Numbered from the stretch's first letter, positions 26,583-34,676 are shown. The stretch: 64,000 nucleotides of DNA from Streptomyces sp. A1277 (GCF_004795015.1 NZ_SSBI01000046.1:1-64000); one strand, 5' to 3'. The notes: generated from the sequence alone by a model not told the origin. Program-made: numbers and translations.

Positions 26583-27881
26583 GTGAGCGAGCACACCAAC
26601 AACGCTGTGGTACTGCGGTACGGCGATGGCGAGTACACCTACCCGGTGATCGACAGCACCGTCGGCGACAAGGGCTTCGACATCGGGAAGCTCCGGGCGA
26701 ACACCGGCCTGGTGACGCTGGACAGCGGATACGGCAACACCGCTGCCTATAAATCGGCCATCACCTACCTCGACGGCGAGCAGGGCATCCTGCGGTACCG
26801 CGGCTACCCGATCGAGCAGCTCGCCGAGCGCTCGACGTTCCTCGAGGTCGCGTACACGCTGATCAACGGTGAGCTTCCCAAGGTCGACGAGCTGTCGGCC
26901 TTCAAGAACGAGATCACCCAGCACACCCTGCTGCACGAGGACGTCAAGCGGTTCTTCGACGGCTTCCCGCGCGACGCCCACCCGATGGCCATGCTGTCCT
27001 CGGTCGTCAGCGCGCTGTCCACGTTCTACCAGGACAGCCACAACCCGTTCGACGAGGAGCAGCGCCACCTCTCGACCATCCGGCTGCTCGCCAAGCTCCC
27101 GACCATCGCCGCGTACGCGTACAAGAAGTCGATCGGTCACCCGTTCGTCTACCCGCGCAACGACCTCGGCTACGTCGAGAACTTCCTGCGGATGACCTTC
27201 TCGGTCCCGGCCCAGGAGTACGAGCTGGACCCGGTCGTCGTCTCGGCGCTCGACAAGCTGCTCATCCTGCACGCGGACCACGAGCAGAACTGTTCGACCT
27301 CCACCGTGCGTCTGGTCGGCTCCTCGCAGGCCAACATGTTCGCCTCGATCTCCGCCGGCATCTCGGCGCTGTGGGGCCCCCTGCACGGCGGCGCCAACCA
27401 GTCCGTGCTGGAGATGCTGGAAGGCATCCAGGCCAACGGCGGCGACGTCGACTCCTTCATCCGCAAGGTGAAGAACAAGGAGGACGGCGTCCGCCTGATG
27501 GGCTTCGGCCACCGGGTGTACAAGTCCTTCGACCCGCGCGCCAAGATCATCAAGGCCGCCGCCCACGACGTGCTGTCCGCGCTCGGCAAGTCCGACGAGC
27601 TGCTCGACATCGCGCTCAAGCTGGAGGAGCACGCGCTCTCCGACGAGTACTTCGTCTCGCGCAACCTCTACCCGAACGTGGACTTCTACACGGGCCTGAT
27701 CTACCGCGCCATGGGCTTCCCGACCGAGATGTTCACCGTGCTCTTCGCGCTCGGCCGCCTCCCGGGCTGGATCGCCCAGTGGCACGAGATGATCAAGGAG
27801 CCGGGTTCCCGCATCGGCCGCCCGCGCCAGATCTACACCGGCGAGGTCCTGCGCGACTTCGTCCCGGTCGAGGGCCGCTGA
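26583..27881 (+). CDS. gltA: Citrate synthase
   Basis: 432 aa. The type II citrate synthase triad is His268 (PLHGGAN), His310 (GFGHRVYKS) and Asp367 (PNVDFYTG). It condenses acetyl-CoA with oxaloacetate, the entry step of the TCA cycle. The start is the GTG at 26583 (VSEHTNNAVVLRYGDGEYTY); an in-frame ATG at 26529 gives a basic leader that does not look native. GAGGGATGAC supplies the ribosome site. Monocistronic. Sequence is close to Streptomyces CitA. Confidence 0.97.
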   Translation: MSEHTNNAVVLRYGDGEYTYPVIDSTVGDKGFDIGKLRANTGLVTLDSGYGNTAAYKSAITYLDGEQGILRYRGYPIEQLAERSTFLEVAYTLINGELPKVDELSAFKNEITQHTLLHEDVKRFFDGFPRDAHPMAMLSSVVSALSTFYQDSHNPFDEEQRHLSTIRLLAKLPTIAAYAYKKSIGHPFVYPRNDLGYVENFLRMTFSVPAQEYELDPVVVSALDKLLILHADHEQNCSTSTVRLVGSSQANMFASISAGISALWGPLHGGANQSVLEMLEGIQANGGDVDSFIRKVKNKEDGVRLMGFGHRVYKSFDPRAKIIKAAAHDVLSALGKSDELLDIALKLEEHALSDEYFVSRNLYPNVDFYTGLIYRAMGFPTEMFTVLFALGRLPGWIAQWHEMIKEPGSRIGRPRQIYTGEVLRDFVPVEGR

Positions 27882-28401
27882 GCGTTCCCTCCCGCATCAC
27901 CCCGGCCCTGACTGACGCCGGATTCCCTTCGCCCCCGACTGCCGCGCCCTCGCCCCGAGCGAGCGCGGAGTCCGGGGCGATGTGCGTTTCCGGGGGGCTT
28001 TGACGCCCGTCGTTCACGGGAGCGCTCCCGTGAAATGCGAGAAGCGCCCCGCCATCGATCCCCCCACGGGCCGACAGCGAGGCGCTTCCCATATCCCGGA
28101 GCGGATTCCCCCCACGGGATCCGGCCGGGCGTTCTGTGGGAGCCGAAGCTCCTGGGTCTTCCTCGGTCCTGCTTGTCCTGCGTTCCTGCCACCTGCTCCT
28201 GTGGTCTGCCGGGGTACGTACCGACGGGAGGGCCGCTCAAAGCTCCCCGGTGTACGTGCCCCGGCCCACGCTAGCCCGGAGCATCCCCCAAGACGCTCCG
28301 CCGGACGTCCCCCAAGACATCCTTGGCATCGCACTCTAAGACTCGCGAACCCATCGAATGGTTACCCTGAAACCGATGTGATCTGGATCTCATTGTGGAA
28401 A
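27882..28401 (+). other. Gene-free stretch between convergent gltA and copA
   Basis: 520 bp with no coding-like frame. It contains a perfect 22-bp palindrome (28013-28034, listed separately). From about 28,300 it shows distinctly lower GC that continues into the 3' end of copA. No clear terminator with a T-run was found. Confidence 0.5.
28013..28034. promoter_or_regulatory. Perfect 22-bp palindrome with CebR-like core
   Basis: Arms TTCACGGGAGC and GCTCCCGTGAA. The central GGGAGCGCTCCC is identical to the core of the published Streptomyces CebR (LacI-family) site TGGGAGCGCTCCCA. No sugar gene adjoins it, and it lies between convergent genes, so it could equally be a short-loop terminator or a decoy or orphan operator. 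Confidence 0.55.
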
Positions 28402-30804
28402 TTACGTGAAGGACCGCAGGCGCAGGCTGTTCGTCACGACGAAGACCGATGAGAAGGCCATCGCCGCTCCAGCAATCATAGGGTTGAGCAGGCCAAATGC
28501 CGCAAGGGGTAGAGCGGCGATGTTGTAGCCGAATGCCCAGAAAAGGTTTCCCTTGATCGTGGTGAGGGTGCGCCGGGAGAGGCGGATGGCGTCAGCGGTC
28601 ACCTTGAGATCTCCACGAACCAGCGTCAGATCGCTCGCCTCGATCGCCGCGTCCGTGCCGGTGCCCATCGCCAGGCCGAGGTCGGCGGTGGCCAGCGCAG
28701 CGGCGTCGTTGACCCCGTCGCCGACCATCGCCACCACCCGCCCCTGGGCCTGCAAACCCTCGATGACCTGCGCCTTCTCCTCCGGCAGCACCTCCGCGCG
28801 GACTTCCTCGATACCGACCTCGCGGGCCACGGATTCGGCCACCGCCCGGTTGTCGCCGGTCAGCAGGATCGGCGTCAGGCCGAGTGCTCGGAGCGCGGAG
28901 ACGGCCTCCGCGCTGGACTCCTTGACCGCGTCGGCGACTTCGAGGACGCCGCGCGCCTCGCCGTCCCAGGCGACCGCGATGGCCGTACGCCCCTGAGTGG
29001 CGGCCTCGGTCAGTGCGGCGCCCAGCGTGTCGGGGAGGCCGATTCCGGCCTCCGCGAGCAGCCGGGGGCGCCCGACGAGGACGGTGCGGCCTTCGACGGT
29101 GCCCCGGACGCCGAGGCCGGGGATGTTGGTGAACTCCTCGGGGGTGGGGAGGGGTGTGCCGGTGCGGTCGGTGGCGCCGGTGGCGACGGCTTGGGCGATG
29201 GGGTGTTCGGAGGCGTGTTCCAGGGCGCCGGCGAGGCGCAGGACGTCGGTCTCGGTGGTGTCGGGTGCGGTGTGGACGGTCTGGAGGGTCATGCGGCCGG
29301 TGGTGACCGTGCCCGTCTTGTCGAGGACGATCGTGTCGACCTGGCGGGTGGATTCCAGGACTTCGGGGCCCTTGATGAGGATGCCGAGCTGTGCGCCGCG
29401 TCCGGTGCCGACCATGAGGGCGGTCGGTGTGGCGAGGCCCAGGGCGCACGGGCAGGCGATGATCAGGACGGCCACCGCCGCCGTGAACGCGGCCGTCACG
29501 TCGTCCGCGGTGAGCAGCCAGACGATCAGCGTGCCGAGGGCGATGAGCAGGACGACCGGGACGAACACCGCCGAGATGCGGTCGGCCAGCCGCTGCACCT
29601 CGGCCTTGCCGTTCTGCGCGTCCTCGACCAGCTTCGCCATCCGGGCCAGCTGCGTGTCGCCGCCTACCCGGGTCGCCTCGACGACGAGCCGGCCGGAGAC
29701 GTTCACGGTGGCGCCGGTGACCTGGTCGCCGACGCCCACGTCGACCGGGACGGACTCGCCGGTGAGCATGGACGCGTCCACCGCCGATGCGCCCTCCACG
29801 ACGGTCCCGTCCGTCGCGATCTTCTCGCCGGGGCGGACGACGAAGCGGCCGCCCACGGTGAGCCGGCCGACGGGAACGCGCACCTCGGCGCCGCCTCGTA
29901 GGACGGCCACATCCTTGGCGCCCAGGTGCATCAGGGCGCGCAGGGCCGAACCCGCCCTCCGCTTGGACTTCGCTTCCAGGTAGCGGCCCAGCAGGATGAA
30001 GGTGACGACGCCCGCCGCGACCTCCAGGTAGATGGTGGCCGGGGCATCGGTGCGGGAGGCCGTCAGGTCGAAGCCGTGCCGCATGCCGGGCATCCCGGCG
30101 TCACCGAGGAACAGCGCCCACAGGGACCAGCCGAAGGCGGCGAGGGTTCCGACGGAGACCAGGGTGTCCATGGTGGCCGCGCCGTGCCGCAGGTTGGTCC
30201 AGGTGGCCCGGTGGAAGGGCAGCCCGCCCCAGACGACGACGGGCGCGGCGAGGGTGAGCGAGAGCCACTGCCAGTTGTCGAACTGGAGGGCCGGGATCAT
30301 CGCGAGGGCGACGACGGGGGCGGCGAGGACGGCCGAGACGATGAGCCGCTGCCGAAGGGAGTCGACCTCGGGCTCGGCGTCGGCTTCGGGCTCGGCGTCG
30401 GGCTCGGGCGCGGCTTCGGGCTCGGACTCGGCTTCGGGCTCGGCGCCGGGCGCGGACTCGGCTTCGGGCTGCGGCGTCCCCTCCGGTTCCGGTTCCGGTT
30501 CTGTGGTGTGCTGCTGGCGGGCGGCCTCGGGGGCCGCGGCGGCCTTCGGGGCGGGCCGGGGCACTGGCTTCGCGGTGTAGCCGGTCTTCTCGACCGTGGC
30601 GATGAGGTCCTGGACGGAGACGCCGGCGCCGTCGTAGCGGACGCGGGCCTTCTCGGTGGCGTAGTTGACGGTGGCGGTGACGCCGTCCATCCGGTTGAGC
30701 TTCTTCTCGACGCGGGCCGCGCAGGAGGCGCAGGTCATGCCGCCGATCACGAATTCGGCTTCCGAACCCGCCGCAGCGGGTTCGGCGTCTGTTGCGCTGT
30801 GCAT
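28402..30804 (-). CDS. copA: Copper-translocating P1B-type ATPase
   Basis: 800 aa. The N-terminal heavy-metal domain has GMTCASC (about residue 22). An unusual Glu/Pro/Ala-rich linker of about 55 residues follows (EPEPEPEG and similar), then the membrane segments, TGES, the CPC motif in IIACPCALG (about 452), the phosphorylated Asp in DKTGT (about 495) and GDGVNDAAA. It exports Cu(I) from the cytoplasm at the expense of ATP. It lies 108 bp downstream of copZ in the same direction, so it should share the CsoR-controlled promoter. Its last ~160 bp are lower in GC and end in TAA, unlike the rest. Confidence 0.95.
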   Translation of the reverse strand: MHSATDAEPAAAGSEAEFVIGGMTCASCAARVEKKLNRMDGVTATVNYATEKARVRYDGAGVSVQDLIATVEKTGYTAKPVPRPAPKAAAAPEAARQQHTTEPEPEPEGTPQPEAESAPGAEPEAESEPEAAPEPDAEPEADAEPEVDSLRQRLIVSAVLAAPVVALAMIPALQFDNWQWLSLTLAAPVVVWGGLPFHRATWTNLRHGAATMDTLVSVGTLAAFGWSLWALFLGDAGMPGMRHGFDLTASRTDAPATIYLEVAAGVVTFILLGRYLEAKSKRRAGSALRALMHLGAKDVAVLRGGAEVRVPVGRLTVGGRFVVRPGEKIATDGTVVEGASAVDASMLTGESVPVDVGVGDQVTGATVNVSGRLVVEATRVGGDTQLARMAKLVEDAQNGKAEVQRLADRISAVFVPVVLLIALGTLIVWLLTADDVTAAFTAAVAVLIIACPCALGLATPTALMVGTGRGAQLGILIKGPEVLESTRQVDTIVLDKTGTVTTGRMTLQTVHTAPDTTETDVLRLAGALEHASEHPIAQAVATGATDRTGTPLPTPEEFTNIPGLGVRGTVEGRTVLVGRPRLLAEAGIGLPDTLGAALTEAATQGRTAIAVAWDGEARGVLEVADAVKESSAEAVSALRALGLTPILLTGDNRAVAESVAREVGIEEVRAEVLPEEKAQVIEGLQAQGRVVAMVGDGVNDAAALATADLGLAMGTGTDAAIEASDLTLVRGDLKVTADAIRLSRRTLTTIKGNLFWAFGYNIAALPLAAFGLLNPMIAGAAMAFSSVFVVTNSLRLRSFT

Positions 30805-30912
30805 GTCCGAACTCCTGGAACGCCGACCGGGCCGTACCCCACCAGTATCTGCTGGTCGGCCCGGCCCGGCGGAAAAGGGGGTGGTGCGGGTGAGGGGTGG
30901 TTCCCGAGGCGG

Positions 30913-31221
30913 TCAGGCGCGCCCGGCGAGCTCGTAACCGGCCTCGTCGACGGCGGCGCGTACGGCCTCGTCGTCCAGGGCGGCCAGGGAGACCACCGTC
31001 ACCTGTCCGGTGGACGCCACGGCCTTCACCGAGGTGACACCCTCGATGGCGGAGATCTCCTCGGAGACAGCGCCCTCGCAGTGCCCGCAGGTCATGCCGG
31101 TCACCTGGTAGACGGTGGTCACGCCGGCCCGGCCGTCGTCCGCGCCCGCGCTGTCGTGGCAGGAACCGCTGGGCGAGCAGCAGGAGCCGGTCGCCTGGGG
31201 GAGCTGGGTCTCGGCGGTCAT
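30913..31221 (-). CDS. copZ: CopZ-like copper chaperone with N-terminal Cys-rich extension
   Basis: 102 aa. The HMA domain (about 35-102) carries the metal motif GMTCGHC and strand VTVVSLAALDDEAV. The first 35 residues add GSCCSPSGSCHD, a second possible Cu/Zn site not found in minimal CopZ. The ATG at 31221 follows GAGGAGAAC; an upstream in-frame start at 31290 would lie too close to the operator. It should hand Cu(I) to CopA, encoded next. Confidence 0.9.
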   Translation of the reverse strand: MTAETQLPQATGSCCSPSGSCHDSAGADDGRAGVTTVYQVTGMTCGHCEGAVSEEISAIEGVTSVKAVASTGQVTVVSLAALDDEAVRAAVDEAGYELAGRA

Positions 31222-31293
31222 CGTGTTCTCCTCTTCGACGGGCACACAGGGATGGAGGGGCGCACGCAGGTGCGCCTCCACGTTCCCCACTTT

Positions 31294-31310
31294 ATACCCC
31301 TAGGGGGTAT
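31294..31310 (-). promoter_or_regulatory. CsoR-type copper operator upstream of copZ-copA
   Basis: The near-perfect inverted repeat ATACCCCTAGGGGGTAT matches the G-tract/TAT pattern of CsoR boxes (compare ATACCCCC...GGGGTAT). It is 73 bp upstream of the copZ start. Copper would release the CsoR repressor. No csoR gene lies beside it, so the regulator must be encoded elsewhere. Confidence 0.85.
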
Positions 31311-31458
31311 GGTGCGAGTCAGCCCGTGCGGCTGTGTCGTCGCGGATCATCGGTTCGAGGTACCGGTGCAGGATCGTCTTCAGCTCCCGGGTGTACGCCT
31401 CCCGCTCGTCCCCCTCGTGCGCCATGATGACGTCGAGCCCGGCCTTGAAGAGGGTCAA
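31300..31458 (-). pseudogene. TetR-like regulator, C-terminal fragment
   Basis: The minus strand from about 31458 reads LFKAGLDVIMAHEGDEREAY, then TRELKTILHRYLEPMI, to a TAG at 31300-31302 that overlaps the CsoR box. The helical tail fits the end of a TetR-family ligand domain. Immediately upstream (higher coordinates) the sequence becomes an IS200/IS605-type right end, so the gene was interrupted by that element and its 5' part is lost. Family assignment is moderate. Confidence 0.5.
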
Positions 31459-31700
31459 CTACCCGGCCCTGAAGGGCCAGGTTTGGAGGTAGAGCCCGGC
31501 TGGCTGCCGGGTGGGCTCCTCCGTCCAGCACCCTAAGCGGGCCCAGGGGCGCGTGACTCCGCCCCGCTTCGCCACAACTCCAGCGCTCGCGCGCGGACGT
31601 TGCGGGAGCCATTGCGGTCGGCGTGATCAACGAATCCGCACGACCGGCATGCGAACCGTCCCTGAGAGACACGGTTCAGCTTGTCTGTGTGCCCGCACTC
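31459..31700 (-). mobile_element. IS200/IS605-family element remnant (tnpB 3' end plus right end)
   Basis: It consists of the tail of a TnpB gene (31533-31700) and the non-coding right end (31459-31532). The right end has two hairpins: GGCCCTGAAGGGCC at 31465-31478, the subterminal palindrome typical of these elements, and a larger CCCGGC-loop-GCCGGG stem at about 31494-31511. The boundary with the TetR-like fragment is near 31459. The left end, tnpA and most of tnpB are gone, so it is immobile. Confidence 0.7.
31533..31700 (-). pseudogene. TnpB (RNA-guided nuclease of IS605-type elements), C-terminal fragment
   Basis: The minus strand encodes ECGHTDKLNRVSQGRFACRS, then CGFVDHADRNGSRNVRARAL, ending at TAG 31533-31535. 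This is the zinc-finger plus the last RuvC block (HADRNGSRN, normally DADxNAA-like) that ends TnpB. Everything before the second Cys of the zinc finger is missing; at about 31700 the sequence switches to unrelated DNA. Confidence 0.75.
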
Positions 31701-31701
31701 C

Positions 31702-31821
31702 GCACCGCTGCGGAGGCTCCACCAGCGGTTCGGGCTGAGCGAGGCCGAGTCGGTGCGGCCGGAGGCCGAGGCCGTACCGGAGCCGGCCGCCGAGCCGGAA
31801 AGGATCGCCGGCGGGGCGTAG
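31702..31821 (+). pseudogene. Unidentified C-terminal gene fragment
   Basis: The plus strand directly adjoining the TnpB fragment reads LRRLHQRFGLSEAESVRP and then an Ala/Glu/Pro-rich tail to TAG 31819-31821. Codon style is Streptomyces-like. It looks like the end of a hydrophilic protein, possibly of the kind found on integrative plasmids, but no family is certain. No start codon or 5' part is present. Confidence 0.3.
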
Positions 31822-31895
31822 GGCGGGGACGGGGCAGGATGGGGGCCGGGTGGGGGCCGGACGGTGGACGGCGTACGGCCCCCGGACGGTCCTCG

Positions 31896-32093
31896 TCAGT
31901 CGCGCCGGCCCCGGTTGCCGGGGCGGGCGGCGACCCAGGCGCGGACCGTGTCCGCGTACCAGTAGGGCTTCCCGCTCTCCACCTGATCCGGCGCCGGCAG
32001 GAGGCCGTGCTTGCGATAGGAGCGGACCGTGTCCGGCTGAACCCGGATGTGCGCGGCGATGTCCTTGTAGGACCAGAGCCTTCTGTCCGTCAT
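31896..32093 (-). CDS. Small helix-turn-helix DNA-binding protein
   Basis: 65 aa from an ATG at 32093, preceded by AGAGGTGG. The sequence LWSYKDIAAHIRVQPDTVRS, then YRKHGLLPAPD and YWYADTVRAWV, is a MerR/AlpA-like winged HTH of the type widespread as a stand-alone gene in Streptomyces. The basic end GNRGRRD may contact DNA. Targets unknown. An in-frame GTG extension upstream has no ribosome site. Confidence 0.75.
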   Translation of the reverse strand: MTDRRLWSYKDIAAHIRVQPDTVRSYRKHGLLPAPDQVESGKPYWYADTVRAWVAARPGNRGRRD

Positions 32094-32270
32094 GGTGCCA
32101 CCTCTCTGCACCGCGGCGGCGGCCTGGGAGCCGTCGGGGGGAACTGCGCCGCGGTCACTGACGAGCACTCAGCCTGTGCAGGGCGAACGAGGACCGGCGG
32201 CCCCGAGTCGGCAGCGGCGCGCACCCGGCCGACATCGCTGCCCGGGGCCGCCCAGTGTGTCACGGGGCCC

Positions 32271-32304
32271 GGTGTGTCAGGGGGCTCGGTGTGTCAGGGG
32301 GCTC
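32271..32304 (+). repeat. Two perfect 17-bp direct repeats over the iolE-like stop codon
   Basis: Unit GGTGTGTCAGGGGGCTC at 32271-32287 and 32288-32304, with a degenerate third copy just upstream (32253-32270). Each unit contains TCA, i.e. a TGA on the minus strand; the second supplies the stop of the isomerase-fold gene, so copy changes keep a stop. Confidence 0.8.
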
Positions 32305-33223
32305 GGTGCGGGGTGCCGCAGGAGCGGAGGAATTTCCGGGTGCGGCGGGCGATCGGGAAGGGGCGGTCGGGCGGGCACGGGTACATGTCCTGCTCGACGA
32401 TCGCGAACAGGTCGACGCCGAGGCGGCGGGCGGCGGCGAGGACGGGCTCCAGGGCCGGGACCCCGCCCGGCGGTTCACACATGACGCCGCGCGCCACGGC
32501 CGGCCCGAACGGCACCTCGTCCGCCACCACCTCGGCCAGGATCTCCGGGTCGACCTGCTTGAGGTGGAGGTAGCCGACGCGCTCGCCGTAGGTCTCGATC
32601 AGCTCGACGCTGTCGCCGCCGCAGTAGGCGTAGTGGCCGGTGTCGAGACAGAGCGAGACGAGGTCCGGATCGGTGGCGTCGAGGAAGCGGCTGACGTTCT
32701 CCTCGGTGTCGATGTGGGTGTCGGCATGGGGGTGGACGACGATGCGCAGCTCGTAGCGGTCCCGGACCTCGCGGCCCAGGCGCTCGGTCTGGGCGGTGAG
32801 ATGGCGCCACTGCTCGGCGGTGAGGGCGCGGTCCTCCAGCACCTCGCCCGTCCTGTCGTCGCGCCAGAAGGACGGGATGACCACGAGATGGGAGGCGCCC
32901 ATCGCCCGGGTGAGCGCCGCGATGTCGGCGACATGCGCCCAGGTCCGGTCCCAGACGTCCGGGCCGTGGTGCAATCCGGTGAAAACGGTGCCCGCCGAGA
33001 CGGAGAGCCCGCGGCTGCGGGTCTCGTCCGCGAGGCGGGCCGGATCGGTCGGGAGGTAGCCGTAGGGGCCCAGCTCGATCCACTCGTAGCCCGCGGTGGA
33101 GACCTCGTCGAGGAAGCGCTGCCAGGGCACTTGCCGCGGATCGTCGGGGAACCATACTCCCCAGGAGTCGGGCGCTGAGCCGATACGGATGCCGGCCGGG
33201 GCGAACGCGGAGGAGGAGGCCAT
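32294..33223 (-). CDS. IolE/MocC-like sugar phosphate isomerase/epimerase
   Basis: 309 aa TIM barrel. IRIGSAPDSWGVWFPDDPRQ marks the N-terminus; metal/active-site segments are VVHPHADTH (near 150), LCLDTGHYAYCGGD (near 180) and YLHLKQVD (near 210). It is divergent from iolC, so inosose dehydratase (IolE) or a related inositol step is likely. The ATG at 33223 sits behind GGCCTCCTCC (minus strand GGAGGAGG), which fixes the start against a longer frame running into the intergenic region. Confidence 0.8.
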   Translation of the reverse strand: MASSSAFAPAGIRIGSAPDSWGVWFPDDPRQVPWQRFLDEVSTAGYEWIELGPYGYLPTDPARLADETRSRGLSVSAGTVFTGLHHGPDVWDRTWAHVADIAALTRAMGASHLVVIPSFWRDDRTGEVLEDRALTAEQWRHLTAQTERLGREVRDRYELRIVVHPHADTHIDTEENVSRFLDATDPDLVSLCLDTGHYAYCGGDSVELIETYGERVGYLHLKQVDPEILAEVVADEVPFGPAVARGVMCEPPGGVPALEPVLAAARRLGVDLFAIVEQDMYPCPPDRPFPIARRTRKFLRSCGTPHRAP

Positions 33224-33262
33224 GCGCCAAGCCTCACCACGCCGGAAGACGCATGTCAAGGA

Positions 33263-33316
33263 TAGGTCCGTATGTCCGTACAAATGATTGACAGCGGTCG
33301 GGGGAACGGTTAGACC
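33263..33316 (+). promoter_or_regulatory. Divergent inositol promoter region with possible operator
   Basis: TTGACA (33288-33293) and TAGACC (33311-33316) are separated by 17 bp and point at iolC. Just upstream, GTCCGTATGTCCGTA (33267-33281) is a tandem GTCCGTA pair followed by CAAATG, a plausible GntR/LacI-type binding region shared with the divergent iolE-like gene. Confidence 0.55.
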
Positions 33317-33386
33317 GGAGACCGGTCGCCGCCGCGGCGGCCGCCCCACCGGTAGCCCGAAGGGCGCCCAGCCGAAGGGACGCTGA

Positions 33387-34676
33387 ATGCCTGAGCCGTA
33401 CGATGTGATCACCATGGGGCGGATCGGGGTGGACCTCTACCCGCTCCGGACCGGTGTGCCGCTGGCCCGGGTCGACACCTTCGGGAAGTTCCTCGGTGGC
33501 TCTCCCGCCAACGTCGCCGTCGCCGCGGCCCGCCTCGGCCGGCGCACCGCCGTGGTGACCCGGACCGGGCGGGACCCCTTCGGCACCTACCTGCACGACC
33601 AGTTGCGGGAGTTCGGGGTGGACGACCGGTGGGTGACCCCCGTCGCCGCCTACCCGACCCCGGTCACCTTCTGCGAGGTCTTCCCGCCCGACGACTTCCC
33701 GCTCTACTTCTACCGGCAGCCCAAGGCCCCGGACCTGGAGATCCACGCGGCGGAGCTGGACCTGGAGGCGATCAGGGCCGCCCGGGTGTTCTGGATGACC
33801 GGCACCGGACTGTGCGCCGAGCCGAGCCGTACCGCCACGCTCGCCGCGCTGCGCGCCCGCGACCGGTCCGGCATCACCGTCTTCGACCTCGACTGGCGCC
33901 CGATGTTCTGGGAGCAGCCCGACGAGGGGGCCGGGGTGGCGAGCGGGACCACGGCCGCGCCGGCGAGCGGGGCCACGGCCGGAGCGGCGAGCGGGATCAC
34001 GGCCGGAGCGGCGAGCGGGATCACGGCCGGAGCGGCGAACGGGGCTACGGCCGGGGCGGCGAACGGGATCACGGCCGCGACGGCGAGCGGGATCACGGCC
34101 GGAGCGGCGAACGGGACCACGGCCGCGCCGGCGAACGGGATCACGGCCGGAGTGGCGAACGGGATCACGGCCGGAGCGGCGAACACGGCCACGGCCGCGA
34201 CGGCGAACGGGACCACGACGGCGAGCGCGGCCACCCCATCCGACCGCTACCGCGAGGCCCTCGCGCACGCCACCGTCGCCGTGGGCAACCTGGACGAGTG
34301 CGAGATCGCGACCGGCGAGCGCGAACCGTACGCGGCGGCCCGCGCCCTCATCGACGCCGGCGTCGAGCTGGCCGTAGTGAAGCAGGGCCCCGCAGGCGTC
34401 CTCGCCGTCCACCGGGACGGCACCGTCGCCGATGTGCCACCGCTGCCCGTCGAGGTGGTCAACGGCCTCGGCGCGGGCGACGCGTTCGGCGGCGCGCTCT
34501 GCCACGGGCTGCTCGCCGGCTGGGAGACCGCCCGCACCATGCGCTACGCCAACGCGGCCGGTGCCATCGTCGCCTCCCGGCTCGCCTGCTCCTCCGCGAT
34601 GCCCTTCCCGCACGAGGTCGAAGCCGCCCTCGCCGAGGGCGCCGTCACCTCCCACGCCCCCGGAGCGGCCCGGTGA
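33387..34676 (+). CDS. iolC: 5-Dehydro-2-deoxygluconokinase with repeat insertion
   Basis: 429 aa, about 100 longer than usual. PfkB-fold marks are GRIGVDLYPLRTG at the start, GGSPANVAVAAARLG (about 32-46), a middle FDLDWRPMFWEQ and the catalytic-base region NGLGAGDAFGGALCHG (about 357-372). It phosphorylates 5-dehydro-2-deoxygluconate. Between WRPMFWEQPDEG and YREALAHATVAVGN lies an insert of about 95 residues made of 8-residue units such as ASGITAGA, encoded by a 24-bp minisatellite. The flanking fold is complete, so the insert probably loops out. The stop overlaps the next GTG. Confidence 0.9.
   Translation: MPEPYDVITMGRIGVDLYPLRTGVPLARVDTFGKFLGGSPANVAVAAARLGRRTAVVTRTGRDPFGTYLHDQLREFGVDDRWVTPVAAYPTPVTFCEVFPPDDFPLYFYRQPKAPDLEIHAAELDLEAIRAARVFWMTGTGLCAEPSRTATLAALRARDRSGITVFDLDWRPMFWEQPDEGAGVASGTTAAPASGATAGAASGITAGAASGITAGAANGATAGAANGITAATASGITAGAANGTTAAPANGITAGVANGITAGAANTATAATANGTTTASAATPSDRYREALAHATVAVGNLDECEIATGEREPYAAARALIDAGVELAVVKQGPAGVLAVHRDGTVADVPPLPVEVVNGLGAGDAFGGALCHGLLAGWETARTMRYANAAGAIVASRLACSSAMPFPHEVEAALAEGAVTSHAPGAAR
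33939..34226 (+). repeat. 24-bp in-frame minisatellite inside iolC (about 11-12 copies)
   Basis: Units such as GCGAGCGGGATCACGG plus CCGGAGCG recur every 24 bp, encoding A-S/N-G-x-T-A-x-x. Variants cluster (GCGAAC versus GCGAGC; GGAGCG versus GCGACG or GCGCCG). Because 24 is a multiple of 3, copy number can change without breaking the frame. Confidence 0.92.

Noticed and set aside
33629..34672. Second open frame through iolC and its repeat as a separate gene
   Set aside because: The 24-bp repeat keeps all frames open; only the part after 34673 has aldolase-like sequence and a coupled GTG start.
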